A stretch of DNA of 17,134 bases from Candidatus Tariuqbacter arcticus (GCA_013202315.1 JABMRZ010000447.1:1-17134), one strand, 5' to 3'. Shown: positions 5,898 through 15,021, counted from the first letter of the stretch. Translations and numbers: made by a program. The notes: a model not told the origin generated them from the sequence alone.

Positions 5898-8162
5898 ATG
5901 GCTGACGAGAGTCATAGTAAGATAAGCGAAGAGACAGTCAAGCGGAGATTTTCCTTCCTGCAGAATATTCCCTGGGAGATAATATTTCGCTGGCTAATAT
6001 TTGTAATTGGTTTAGCGGGCTTGATTTCGCTTTTTCCCATGGGAGCCACTCCCCAGCATTCCGACCTAAAAATAAACCTCATTAGTCCGTATGAGATAAT
6101 CGCCCCGTTCGATTTTGAGATATTGAAATCGAAGAACGAATTGGAACAGGAACGGACGGCGGCTCGCGCCTCGGTATTGCCGGTATTCAAGCGTTCATCC
6201 GAAATAGAAAGCAGGAGCTTGGCGCAGCTCGATTCTTTAATGGACGATTTATATTTATTGCTATTCAGTGAAAAATCCGCCGAAGGCTCGGATAGTCTTA
6301 TGGTGCTTGAGTTAGAAAGGCTCAATCAGGCGTATAGGATGAATTTATCGCTTAGGGAATTGAAGCCTGAAGAGGGCGAAATTACTCCTGAATGGTGGGA
6401 CGCGCTTGCTCTACGGGTGAAATCCGGTTTGAAGGCGGCGTATCAGACTGGGATTCTGGATAGAGAACCGGAAACGATAAATACTACCGCAAACGCTGTT
6501 TCCATCCTTTCGCAAGGAATAAAACGCCGCGTTTCACTCTATAATGTTACCGGAATGAGTTTGGCTAAGAGTTTGATATTGGAAAACTTAAAGAACGCTT
6601 TTCCGGAAGGCGACCGGCGAGTAAAGTTGGGATATGAAATCATGCTGAATTTCATCGAGCCTAATGTATTGTATGATAAAGAGACCACTGAAGGACGGCG
6701 AACCGCTGCCGCCAACAAAGTCGCCCTTGCCAAAGGGATAGTTCTCAAGGATGAACGGATTATAGATTCGAATGAAAGGGTCACTCAGGAGCATTTGGAT
6801 AAACTCCATTCAATGTTCAAGAAGAAGGAGGAGATTTCTCTTGCTGAAGGGGGAATGTCCAGAGTTTTCCCTTTGATTGGGAAGGTGCTTTTTTCGGGGG
6901 GCATATTACTGCTTTTGGGCTATCTCATTTATTATCATCGGTCAAGCATCGCCACTAACCGGAATTATTTGCTGATACTGATAGTTTTATTAACGCCATT
7001 AGTTTTTTTACAGGTGGTGTTGGAAAGCGCCGGCATTTCCAAGCTTCTTTTCCCGGCGGCATTATCGGCGATGTTGATAACTATTTTTTACGGATATCGA
7101 ATCGGGTTTTGGTTCATCATTGCATTGAGTCTGTTAGCCGGCGCGATGCAGGGCAACGACTATCAGCTTTGCATGATGAGCCTGCTGGTGGGATCGGTCG
7201 GCATCGTATCGGTGAAGCGAATCAGGAGCCGGACTCAACTATTGTCTTCGGGACTGTATTTGGGAATCGCATATATTCTGTTTTTAGCGGCTTTTAATTT
7301 CCTTCAGTATTCTGTAAGTTCGGAACTATTGGAACAGATGCTTTTAGCCGTTCTGAATTCGGTGATGACTCCGATATTCGTTTTAGGGTTCGCTATCATA
7401 TTGGGTAATATATTCGATATCACTACCGATTTGACCTTGATAGAGCTTTCCGACCTGAATCGACCTTTATTGAAGATGTTGTCAACCTCGGCTCCGGGTA
7501 CTTACCATCATAGTCTGATGGTGGGCACCTTAGCTGAAGCGGCGACGGAGGCGGTGGAGGCGAACCCTCTATTGGCTCGAACCGCCTCTTACTACCATGA
7601 CATCGGCAAGCTTGAGAAGCGGGATTATTTCATCGAGAACCAGTTGGTATTCAACCCACACGATACGATTCCAACTGAGGAAAGCGCCGCCATTCTCAAT
7701 TCACATGTAACAGAAGGTCTGGAACTCGCTGAAAAGCACCGGCTTCCTCAAGTAATCAAGGATATTATCCTTCAGCATCACGGCACCAGTCTAATGCAGT
7801 ATTTTTATCATAAGGCTGCCAAGCGGAATGATGATGTAGATGAATCGAAGTATCGCTACCCGGGGCCGCTTCCGGTCACCAAAGAATCGGGTATAATCAT
7901 GCTGGCGGATTCGGTTGAAGCGGCAGTTCGTTCCAAGGGGCAGGTTTCAATCGAGGAAATCCGCCTAACGGTTCAGGAGATTATCGAAGACAGATTCAAG
8001 CAGGGTCAGCTTGATCATTGTGAGTTATCGTTGAATGATTTGCAAATTGTAGAGGAGAGCTTTGTTTCCACTTTCAAGGCACAGCATCACCAGAGGATCA
8101 CCTATCCTTCGAGAGAAGAAATAGAGCGCGTGTCGAATAATGCCCAATCAATTAATAATTGA
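5898..8162 (+). CDS. pgpH: 7TM-HD family membrane phosphodiesterase (PgpH/YqfF-like)
   Basis: A 754-residue membrane protein with the full 7TMR-HD architecture. It has one N-terminal helix (about 27-47), a large extracytoplasmic region (about 48-320) starting with the family's 'ISPYEIIAPFDFEIL', a cluster of membrane helices (about 325-500), and a cytoplasmic HD domain. The metal-binding residues are visible: 'TYHHS' (H537/H538), 'YYHDIGK' (H567, D568) and 'LQHHGT'. Characterised Gram-positive members hydrolyse cyclic di-AMP; that specificity is assumed here. It overlaps ybeY by 23 bases, a known pairing, suggesting translational coupling. PhoH, often found upstream of this pair, is absent. 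The start is uncertain: GAGG sits 17 bases upstream, too far for an ideal site, and the leader consists of repeats. Family length is normal and no key residue is missing. Confidence 0.9.
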   Translation: MADESHSKISEETVKRRFSFLQNIPWEIIFRWLIFVIGLAGLISLFPMGATPQHSDLKINLISPYEIIAPFDFEILKSKNELEQERTAARASVLPVFKRSSEIESRSLAQLDSLMDDLYLLLFSEKSAEGSDSLMVLELERLNQAYRMNLSLRELKPEEGEITPEWWDALALRVKSGLKAAYQTGILDREPETINTTANAVSILSQGIKRRVSLYNVTGMSLAKSLILENLKNAFPEGDRRVKLGYEIMLNFIEPNVLYDKETTEGRRTAAANKVALAKGIVLKDERIIDSNERVTQEHLDKLHSMFKKKEEISLAEGGMSRVFPLIGKVLFSGGILLLLGYLIYYHRSSIATNRNYLLILIVLLTPLVFLQVVLESAGISKLLFPAALSAMLITIFYGYRIGFWFIIALSLLAGAMQGNDYQLCMMSLLVGSVGIVSVKRIRSRTQLLSSGLYLGIAYILFLAAFNFLQYSVSSELLEQMLLAVLNSVMTPIFVLGFAIILGNIFDITTDLTLIELSDLNRPLLKMLSTSAPGTYHHSLMVGTLAEAATEAVEANPLLARTASYYHDIGKLEKRDYFIENQLVFNPHDTIPTEESAAILNSHVTEGLELAEKHRLPQVIKDIILQHHGTSLMQYFYHKAAKRNDDVDESKYRYPGPLPVTKESGIIMLADSVEAAVRSKGQVSIEEIRLTVQEIIEDRFKQGQLDHCELSLNDLQIVEESFVSTFKAQHHQRITYPSREEIERVSNNAQSINN

Positions 8163-8550
8163 AATTCCCCAATGGGTTGATGTGGATACGACCGAGATGG
8201 AGAGGGTCGTCAGGATGATGCTGGCTGATAATGGACGGGAACTATACAATTTAACTATAGTAGCGGTAGATGACGATTTGATGGCTGATTTGAATCAGCG
8301 GTTTCGAGGGGTTTCAGGGACCACCGATGTACTTTCTTTCGTAATTGAGGATGAACCTTTGGAGGGGGAGGTTTTTCTGAGCGTGGAACAAGCTCAGACG
8401 GCGGCAGCGATTGATAAAGCGGCTTTAAAAGCTGAAATATATAGGCAGGCTGTTCATGGTATTTTGCATTTGCTGGGGTTTCATCACGATTCTCTGGAAG
8501 AAGAGCGATTGAATCGAGAGATGATGGAACGGTATCTCGCCGAATTTTGA
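8140..8550 (+). CDS. ybeY: Endoribonuclease YbeY, rRNA maturation factor
   Basis: A 136-residue YbeY/UPF0054 protein. The zinc-binding signature HGILHLLGFHH places ligands at H106, H110 and H116. Before it come the family's 'VDDDLMADLNQRFRGVSGTTDVLSF' and 'EVFLS'. YbeY is a single-strand endoribonuclease needed for 16S rRNA 3'-end maturation and ribosome quality control, acting in the cytoplasm. The ATG lies inside the end of the preceding phosphodiesterase gene and the two reading frames overlap by 23 bases, so expression is probably coupled. The length is normal for the family and nothing is missing. The preceding-gene pairing and the downstream CorC-family gene follow a common bacterial order (pgpH-ybeY-ybeX/corC). 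Confidence 0.93.
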   Translation: MPNQLIIEIPQWVDVDTTEMERVVRMMLADNGRELYNLTIVAVDDDLMADLNQRFRGVSGTTDVLSFVIEDEPLEGEVFLSVEQAQTAAAIDKAALKAEIYRQAVHGILHLLGFHHDSLEEERLNREMMERYLAEF

Positions 8551-8582
8551 TGAATAGGTAGAATTGGGTTTGAGGCGATTGG

Positions 8583-8690
8583 CGAAGAAGGTTCTTCGGA
8601 TTCTGACGATATAGAATATACATATCCTTAACCCGACGAGTCGGAATAAAAATTCGAAAACCGAAAATCGAAACAAATCCGAAATTCAAA
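8583..8690. repeat. Intergenic inverted repeats and CGAAA-rich stretch
   Basis: The gap between ybeY and the CorC-family gene contains CGAAGAA/TTCTTCG (8583-8598, two-base spacer) and CCGAC/GTCGG (8633-8644, two-base spacer). An A-rich stretch follows with four CGAAA units at 8655, 8662, 8669 and 8680. None has a T-tract, so I do not call a terminator. No gene is visible in the 258-base gap. Confidence 0.35.
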
Positions 8691-8808
8691 ACTAATGTGA
8701 CTGATAACTGGTATTTCGTAAGATGATAAGTATTATGATATTACGCCGTTTATCTGACAGAAAAAGCACGAATTTCAGAATTAGAGTATTAATCTTGCGA
8801 GGGATATA

Positions 8809-10092
8809 TTGGAGGAAATAGGCTTTTATTTTTGGGCTAAGGTGCTGTTATTTTTCATATTATTGGTATTTTCAGCTTTCTTTTCCGGCTCTGAAGTTGC
8901 GGTCTTCGGACTTTCACCCCGCGATAAGGATGTAATTAGAGAAGGTAAAGCCGGTTCAGACCGGCGGTTAAGAAAGCTCATCGACAGCCCTAAAAGAACG
9001 CTGATAACGATTTTAACCGGCAATAATGCGGTTAATATCGCCGCGGCTTCGGTGGCGGCTCTATTGACAAAGGATATATGTGATTTCTTTGAATTGAATC
9101 CGAGTTTGGGAATCGTGATTGAAATTGTGGTAGTCACCGGATTAATTTTGATTTTAAGTGAAATAACGCCTAAAATCATTGCGCTTCGCAACCCGCTGTT
9201 GATTTCCCGAAAAGTCGCTGGTTTCCTAATCGGATTGAAGTTCCTGCTCTATCCGGTCGTTGTTTTTTTCTCTTCTATTACGGAAATGTTCGCTAAAATC
9301 TTGGGAGTTGAACGGGTGCGATTAACCTATTCAACCGACGAGTTGAAAACGCTGGTCGAGGTTTCGGAAGAACGGGGTCAATTGGAGGAGTCGGAGAAAG
9401 AGATGATAACCTCCATTTTTGAGTTCGGTGAGACTCTGGTCAAGGAAATAATGGTGCCTCGCACGGATATGCAGATGATAGGAATGGGTTCCTCACTGAA
9501 GGAGATAATTGACAATATTAAAGAGTGGGGTTTTTCCCGATATCCTGTTTTCCAAGATAATAGGGATAATATTATTGGGATGCTCTATGCGAAAGACCTG
9601 CTCCCTTACCTGCGAGGTGTAAGGGAGGATTTCGACTTGGCGGAGGTCGAACGGCAGGCTTATTTTGTCCCGGAAAATAAGGAGATTGCCGAACTTCTGC
9701 GGGAATTTCAGAAGAATAAAATACATTTGGCGGTGGTCATCGATGAATATGGCGGGACGGCGGGTTTAGTGACTTTGGAAGATATTCTGGAGGAAATCGT
9801 AGGTGAGATTCAGGATGAGTATGACCGCGAAGCGCCGCTATATTTTCGTGAGAGCCCCGGAGTAATTATCGCCGACGCCAGGATGGATATCGAAGATGTG
9901 AATGAAATTCTCGGAGGAGAAATCATTCCCACCGAAGGTGATTTTGAGACTTTGGGTGGATTCATATATGACTTGACCGGAAGAATCCCTTCGGAAAATG
10001 AGGGGATTGAACATGGTGAATATCTGTTCATCATCAAAGAAGTCGATGGTCAGCGGTTAACAAGTATTCGAATTGAGAAAAAAGGTGTTTAA
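8809..10092 (+). CDS. CNNM/CorC-family membrane protein (DUF21, CBS pair, CorC_HlyC)
   Basis: A 427-residue member of the CNNM/CorC family (old UPF0053, 'hemolysin'). An N-terminal DUF21 region has four hydrophobic segments (about 7-30, 66-80, 102-125 and 137-160), including 'FFSGSEVAVFGLSP' and 'LILSEITPKI'. Then come a CBS pair beginning at 'EIMVPRTDMQMIG' (about 210) and containing 'VVIDEYGGTAGLVTLEDILEEIVGEI', and a C-terminal CorC_HlyC domain ('EGDFETLGGFIYDLTGRIP'). Family members bind Mg-ATP through the CBS pair and transport or regulate Mg2+ and sometimes other ions. The start is TTG at 8809 with GAGGGA about six bases upstream. It follows ybeY by 258 bases, so it may have its own promoter. 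It overlaps the next frame by 20 bases. Confidence 0.88.
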   Translation: MEEIGFYFWAKVLLFFILLVFSAFFSGSEVAVFGLSPRDKDVIREGKAGSDRRLRKLIDSPKRTLITILTGNNAVNIAAASVAALLTKDICDFFELNPSLGIVIEIVVVTGLILILSEITPKIIALRNPLLISRKVAGFLIGLKFLLYPVVVFFSSITEMFAKILGVERVRLTYSTDELKTLVEVSEERGQLEESEKEMITSIFEFGETLVKEIMVPRTDMQMIGMGSSLKEIIDNIKEWGFSRYPVFQDNRDNIIGMLYAKDLLPYLRGVREDFDLAEVERQAYFVPENKEIAELLREFQKNKIHLAVVIDEYGGTAGLVTLEDILEEIVGEIQDEYDREAPLYFRESPGVIIADARMDIEDVNEILGGEIIPTEGDFETLGGFIYDLTGRIPSENEGIEHGEYLFIIKEVDGQRLTSIRIEKKGV

Positions 10093-10633
10093 TTTAAACG
10101 GTTTAAAGCGTAAAGCCGCGTATTGGGTTAGCAGGGCGCTTCCGGGTTTTATGCCGCGGGAAGATGGTATTATCGATCCGTGGGAGGTTATGCGGTCTCC
10201 CCGTTCAGTTCTAATCTGCGCGCCATTCACATATGAGGATTTTCAAAGGACGCTTCCTTTCCTCAATAAACTTCTTGATAGGTTTTCTAAGAGCAGTATA
10301 ACGGTTGCAGTAGTCAAGGAGCACAGATGGATGCTCGATATGTCACTTGTCAATCGATTGATTATGTTGACCGAGGAGGAGCACGCCAACTTCTTGAAAC
10401 TTCCAAAGAAGGAATTCAGAGATTTCTTAAGGCGCAGGAGATTCGATGTGGCGATCGATCTAAATCCTAGCGGGACATTATTTTCTTCCATATTATGCGC
10501 AGTCAGCGGCGCAGCAGTGAGAGTAGGTTTTACCGGTGAAGATAGTGACAGGTTTTTCAATTTCCAGATTCAGCCTCTCCCTGAAAATGATGAAGCAGGC
10601 AGGTATCGGGTTTTATTGAATTATATCGGTTGA
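10073..10633 (+). CDS. Half-length GT9-like (heptosyltransferase-type) glycosyltransferase domain
   Basis: A 186-residue protein resembling only the N-terminal Rossmann half of family 9 glycosyltransferases, the LPS heptosyltransferase group. The clearest matches are 'SVLICAPFTYEDFQRTLPFLNKLL' (a variant of the opening strand and helix) and 'RRRRFDVAIDLNPSGTLFSSIL' followed by 'SGAAVRVGFTGE'. In this family these lead into the sugar-nucleotide-binding C-terminal half, which is absent: the frame stops at 10633 after 'RYRVLLNYIG', five bases before the second G-rich repeat copy. It could be a truncated pseudogene or a naturally half-sized protein. The listed start is TTG at 10073, overlapping the CorC-family gene by 20 bases; GTG at 10085 is an alternative. 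Activity alone is doubtful because the donor-binding half is missing. Confidence 0.62.
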   Translation: MRKKVFNLNGLKRKAAYWVSRALPGFMPREDGIIDPWEVMRSPRSVLICAPFTYEDFQRTLPFLNKLLDRFSKSSITVAVVKEHRWMLDMSLVNRLIMLTEEEHANFLKLPKKEFRDFLRRRRFDVAIDLNPSGTLFSSILCAVSGAAVRVGFTGEDSDRFFNFQIQPLPENDEAGRYRVLLNYIG

Positions 10634-10637
10634 TATT

Positions 10638-10726
10638 GGGATAATATGGGAAAGGGTTTAGGGATTAGGGGTTAGTGGGCTGTAATTTCCACAATGTTTT
10701 AACGGGAATTTATACTCTATTTGCAT
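10638..10726 (+). repeat. Dispersed two-part repeat, copy 2: G-rich tract plus degenerate hairpin
   Basis: Six G-runs lie between 10638 and 10679 (GGG at 10638, 10648, 10654, 10661 and 10677, GGGG at 10668), with loops mostly 3-7 bases long. A sequence follows that matches 5801-5850 at 37 of 50 positions (10677-10726). The hairpin arms have decayed (ATTTCCAC versus ACGGGAAT). A further short G-rich stretch lies at 10779-10793. The rest of the gap to 10908 shows no gene. Confidence 0.6.
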
Positions 10727-10908
10727 GCGTGGCGGTGGCGGGAACCGGCATGAGGGTTTATTTTGTAGATAGGATTCAGGGGTTGAGGGTTGGCAAGAAA
10801 TCATCCTGACCTGAAAGCACATCCATTAGCTGGGAATGATGAGCGCTTAATAAGCTGTTCTTTAAACACTTTGCTCAAGTAATACTATGAGGAGCCTGAT
10901 TTTAACCT

Positions 10909-13419
10909 GTGAGTAATCTGGATTCCATACTAGAAAGGGAATTTTTCCGGAGAATCCAGCGTCCCGGTCGATATGCGGGCGGCGAACTTCATGCCCATCA
11001 ACCCCGGGAGGATGATTTTCAAGTCGCTCTGGCTTTTCCCGACCTTTATGAAATAGGGTTTCCATATTTAGGATTCCAGATATTATACTATCTCCTCAAC
11101 CTGATGGAGGGAGTCAGTTGTCAGCGTGTTTATGCGCCGGCGGAAGACGCTGAAAAGATTTTGCGAAGGGGAAATATCCCGCTCTTTACACTCGAAGGTA
11201 AGAATCCTCTTAACCGCCTTGATCTCATTGGTTTTACCCTGCAGTATGAACTGCATTCGAGCGCTGTTTTAAATATGCTCGAACTTGGCGGGATACATTT
11301 ATTAGCGGAACAGCGCGGAGATGATGAACCGATGGTGTTGGGAGGCGGACCTTTATCCTATAATCCTGAACCTTTCGCGCCGTTTTTCGACTTTTTTCTT
11401 ATCGGGGACGGTGAGGAGTGTTTCCCCAAGTTAGTCGCAAAGATTCTCGGAGACAAGTCTTCAGGTTTAAAGAGAAAAGAAATCATTCCTCGCTTGAGTG
11501 AAATTCCCGGCGTATATGTCCCTTCCCTTTATCAACCTCACTACAGCCGCAGCGGCAGATTTTCTCATTTGGAAAAGAGAGCCGCATTCGCTCCGGATGG
11601 TGTTCGAGCGGTTCATATAACTTCACTTCAGGCTGAATATTATCCGGCGGAACCGCTGGTTCCTCTGATTTCGGTTGAGCATGATCGGTTGACGGTGGAG
11701 ATTATGCGGGGGTGCACCCGGGGCTGCAGGTTCTGCAATGCGGGTATGATCCATCGTCCCACTCGTGAAGCATCCGCCAGCGGAGCGCTGAACCTGCTGA
11801 AGCGGGCTTTAAGCGCCACCGGATATGAGGAGATTTCTCTGCTTTCGCTTTCCACCACCGATTATTCTCAGCTGGCGGAACTGCTGTTGAACAGCGCTGA
11901 ACTACTGAATGACCCGGGCCTCTCGCTTTCCTATCCGTCTTTGAGGCCGGATGCTTTTACAAGGGAAATGGCCGACAGCATCAGCGGCGGCAGGAAGACC
12001 GGTCTTACTTTTGCGCCCGAAGCCGGCAGCGAGCGGCTTCGTTCCATAATTAACAAGGATTTGCGGGACGAGGATTTATTCCGGGCGTTGGAAATCGCTT
12101 CCCAAGCCGGATGGCGGTCCGCCAAGCTGTACTTCATTGTGGGCTTGCCTGGGGAGAGGGATGAAGATGTGGAGGGGATAGTCCGGCTCGCCAAGCGCTG
12201 TCAGCAGATTATGGGCACTTCCAAGAAGAAGCCTCTGCATATATCACTTTCCGTACTTTCACCCAAGCCGCACACTCCGTTTCAGAGGACGGGGATGCTG
12301 GCGTCGGATGATGTGAGACGGCGAATCGGTATTGTCCGCCGCGGGCTGAGCAATCCGCGCTTTAAGGTAAGCTTTCATTTGCCGGAGATGACGATGGTTG
12401 AGACTTTGGTGGCCCGGGGAGACAGACGCATAGGGAGAGTGATTGAAAGGGTTTATCGCGCCGGGGGCCGGTTGGAAGGGTGGAGCGAAGAGTTTAATTT
12501 CAACCGCTGGGACGATGCGATGAAAGCGGAAGGGTTGGATTGGGATATTTTCATCGGGGCGTTTCCGGAGGGTATCAGGCTTCCCTGGAGCCATATCCGG
12601 ACCGGGATTAAGGATGATTTCTTTGCGGAGGAATGGGATAAAGCTCAGGCGATAGTCAAGACTCCCGATTGCCGTTGGAAATGTTCCCAATGCGGCTTAG
12701 AATGTCCGCCTCCGCCCAGACCGCAGAGGGGCTATAAACCGTTCACAGGCAATCGAAGATTAGAGACAGCCTTACCTAAAGCGAGGATGCGCTTCAAATT
12801 CGCCCGCACAGGTCAAGCGAAATATATTTCCCATCTGGAAACGGCGAAGTTAGTTGAACGGGGGTTAAGGCGGGTTCAGACGCCGTTGGCGTATTCACAG
12901 GGGTTTCATCCGCATCCTCGCATATCGTTCGGGCCCGCTCTGCCGCTGGGGTATGAGACGGAGGGTGATTATTTCGATGTGCTTTTAACTGAGCCGGTCG
13001 ATAATGTGTTGGGAAAGCTGAACGGAGCCTTTCACGGCGGGTTTGAACTGCTTGAGTGGACGGCGATACCCCTTTCGGCGGAATCCTTGAGTTCACTGAT
13101 AAATTATTTAGCCTATGAGGTCCGGCTGGGGGAGGTCGACCAGGGAATCATTCGCCTAATCGATGCGGTTAAGAGGGGTGAATCTCTAATAGTGTTCGAC
13201 CGTAAAGGCGGTGAATGGGAAATATCCGAATATATTCGGCGGTTTGAGCTTGAAGGAGAGGTTTTAAGGTTCGATGTGTTGATTGTTGAGGGGAAGCACC
13301 CTCGCCCGGATGCAATTCTACGGAAAGCGGGGTGTGAAAGCTGGGATGGGAGTATCAGCAGGTTCGGATGTTTCAGGTTAAGGGGCGAGGAATTACTCGA
13401 CCCTATGAAAATTGTATGA
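10909..13419 (+). CDS. B12-binding-domain radical SAM protein with C-terminal DUF2344 (TIGR03960/TIGR03936-like)
   Basis: An 836-residue three-part protein. The N-terminal region (about 1-200) resembles the cobalamin-binding-like domain of TIGR03960 proteins ('VALAFPDLYEIGFPYLGFQIL', later 'VLGGGPLSYNPEPFAPFFD') but I see no DxHxxG B12 ligand motif. A radical SAM core follows with CTRGCRFC (C269, C273, C276) holding the 4Fe-4S cluster, and 'LYFIVGLPGERDED'. A linker has four cysteines at 588, 592, 595 and 599. Residues 627-836 are DUF2344 ('MRFKFARTGQAKYISHLE', 'YSQGFHPHPRISFGPALPLG'). The reaction is unknown; the family is repeatedly found beside RNase G and L21/L27 genes, as here. The start is GTG, with GAGGAG about 14 bases upstream. 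Length matches the fused two-module form. Confidence 0.9.
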   Translation: MSNLDSILEREFFRRIQRPGRYAGGELHAHQPREDDFQVALAFPDLYEIGFPYLGFQILYYLLNLMEGVSCQRVYAPAEDAEKILRRGNIPLFTLEGKNPLNRLDLIGFTLQYELHSSAVLNMLELGGIHLLAEQRGDDEPMVLGGGPLSYNPEPFAPFFDFFLIGDGEECFPKLVAKILGDKSSGLKRKEIIPRLSEIPGVYVPSLYQPHYSRSGRFSHLEKRAAFAPDGVRAVHITSLQAEYYPAEPLVPLISVEHDRLTVEIMRGCTRGCRFCNAGMIHRPTREASASGALNLLKRALSATGYEEISLLSLSTTDYSQLAELLLNSAELLNDPGLSLSYPSLRPDAFTREMADSISGGRKTGLTFAPEAGSERLRSIINKDLRDEDLFRALEIASQAGWRSAKLYFIVGLPGERDEDVEGIVRLAKRCQQIMGTSKKKPLHISLSVLSPKPHTPFQRTGMLASDDVRRRIGIVRRGLSNPRFKVSFHLPEMTMVETLVARGDRRIGRVIERVYRAGGRLEGWSEEFNFNRWDDAMKAEGLDWDIFIGAFPEGIRLPWSHIRTGIKDDFFAEEWDKAQAIVKTPDCRWKCSQCGLECPPPPRPQRGYKPFTGNRRLETALPKARMRFKFARTGQAKYISHLETAKLVERGLRRVQTPLAYSQGFHPHPRISFGPALPLGYETEGDYFDVLLTEPVDNVLGKLNGAFHGGFELLEWTAIPLSAESLSSLINYLAYEVRLGEVDQGIIRLIDAVKRGESLIVFDRKGGEWEISEYIRRFELEGEVLRFDVLIVEGKHPRPDAILRKAGCESWDGSISRFGCFRLRGEELLDPMKIV

Positions 13420-13454
13420 TAAATCGTATTAATTTTATGAAGAGATTTTTAGCT

Positions 13455-14966
13455 ATGAAAAAAGAAATTATTATAAATTCAACCTCGATTGAAACCAGGA
13501 TAGCCCTGTTAGAAGACGGTCAGTTGGTGGAATTATTGGTCGAAAGGCCTCAGTATGAACGTAATGTGGGGAGTATATATAAGGGGGTAGTGCGTAAAGT
13601 TATGCCCGGTATGGAGGCGGCTTTCATCGATATTGGATGGGAACAGGACGCTTTTTTACATTTCTCCGATTTATCGGATTTGGCGGTCAATGAAGATGGG
13701 GAGGTCGATGAAGTTGTTAATGCCGCAAATCATGATAAATACAGAAATCTTAGCAACGGGCAGGAGATATTAGTTCAGATTGTCAAGGAGCCTTTGGGCA
13801 ACAAGGGACCCCGCGTGACCACTCAAGTGGCTCTGCCCGGCAGGTCGGTCGTTTTGGTGCCCTATCATTCGCATATCGGCGTCTCACGCAGAATTACCGA
13901 TCACAAAGAGCGGAGACGATTGAAAGCCCTCGCTTCCAAAATCAAGCCTGAGGGATTCGGAGTAATAGTACGCACCGTTGCTGAAACCAAGTCCGGGGAA
14001 GATTTGAAGAATGATATGAACAGCCAACTGAGTCAGTGGAGGCGGTTGGAGAAGAAAATCGCCAATGCTCAGGCGAAGACCTTGATTTTCAAGGATATGT
14101 CCATGGCCTCATCGGTTATCAGGGATCTGTTCACCAGCGATATTAGCAGCTTGGTGGTCGATTCCAAACAGCTCTTTCGGCAGATAAATAAATATCTGTC
14201 CGAAGTGGCGGTGCATTTATTGGAAAAAGTGAGTCTATATTCCGGCGGGAAACCCATATTCGATCATTACGATATTGAATCGGAGATTGAAAAATCCCTC
14301 GCTCGGAAAGTATGGCTTGAAGGCGGCGGATATATCATCATCGAACAGACCGAAGCTCTGGTCACTATCGATGTAAATTCAGGCAGGTTTATGGGCAAGC
14401 AGGCTCACGAGGATAATTCTCTGAAAGTGAATCTGCGGGCTGCCCGCGAGATCACCCGTCAACTCAAGCTGAGAGATTTGGGTGGTCTTATAGTTATTGA
14501 TTTCATTGACTTATGGGAGGAAAGGAACCGAAAAAAAGTCTACGATGAAATAAGAAAGGAGCTTAAGCGCGATCGCTCCAAAAGCGATATTACACCCATA
14601 TCTCAATTCGGACTGATGGAGATGACCAGGCAGAGGATCAAGCCAAGCCTGATGTACACCTTTAACGAACCCTGTCCAACCTGCAATGGAACGGGTATGG
14701 TTCCTTCGCGGGAGACGGTATCCACCGAAATCGAAAGGTGGGTGAAGCGTTTTCACAGCCGCACAAAAGAAAAAAAACTGGAAATCACCTTGAGCCCGGA
14801 ATTGTACGAATATATGACTCAGGGATTCAAGAATCGAGTGAGACAAATGATGTTGAAAAACGGTATATTAATTAAGCTGCTAAGAGATGAAAGCCTGAAG
14901 ATCGACGATTATATTTGTTATTCTTCAAAGCAGGATAAAATTGTAACCGATAGTTATCGTTATTGA
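13455..14966 (+). CDS. rng: Ribonuclease G/E family endoribonuclease
   Basis: A 503-residue RNase G-type enzyme that cleaves single-stranded RNA, for example in 16S rRNA 5'-end maturation and mRNA decay. It has an S1 RNA-binding domain near residues 37-75 ('GSIYKGVVRKVMPGMEAAFI'), the catalytic DNase I-like region with Mg ligands in 'TIDVNSGRF' (D306) and 'VIDFIDL' (D349), and the zinc-link CPTC (C407, C410). These positions sit close to the equivalent residues in Escherichia coli RNase E (303, 346, 404, 407). The long C-terminal degradosome scaffold of RNase E is missing, so it is G-like. I chose ATG at 13455 (MKKEIIINS) because family members start here; a longer frame from TTG at 13368 overlaps the radical SAM gene and looks artefactual. 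ATG 13437 is also possible. Confidence 0.93.
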   Translation: MKKEIIINSTSIETRIALLEDGQLVELLVERPQYERNVGSIYKGVVRKVMPGMEAAFIDIGWEQDAFLHFSDLSDLAVNEDGEVDEVVNAANHDKYRNLSNGQEILVQIVKEPLGNKGPRVTTQVALPGRSVVLVPYHSHIGVSRRITDHKERRRLKALASKIKPEGFGVIVRTVAETKSGEDLKNDMNSQLSQWRRLEKKIANAQAKTLIFKDMSMASSVIRDLFTSDISSLVVDSKQLFRQINKYLSEVAVHLLEKVSLYSGGKPIFDHYDIESEIEKSLARKVWLEGGGYIIIEQTEALVTIDVNSGRFMGKQAHEDNSLKVNLRAAREITRQLKLRDLGGLIVIDFIDLWEERNRKKVYDEIRKELKRDRSKSDITPISQFGLMEMTRQRIKPSLMYTFNEPCPTCNGTGMVPSRETVSTEIERWVKRFHSRTKEKKLEITLSPELYEYMTQGFKNRVRQMMLKNGILIKLLRDESLKIDDYICYSSKQDKIVTDSYRY

Positions 14967-15021
14967 TATATGAGATTCTAATAATTTTTGTTTTGAAGAC
15001 GGATAATAATTTGAGATAAAA

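Noticed and set aside
13368..13454. Longer N-terminus for RNase G starting at TTG 13368
   Set aside because: The extra 29 residues overlap the radical SAM gene and do not resemble RNase G. The family sequence begins at MKKEIII.
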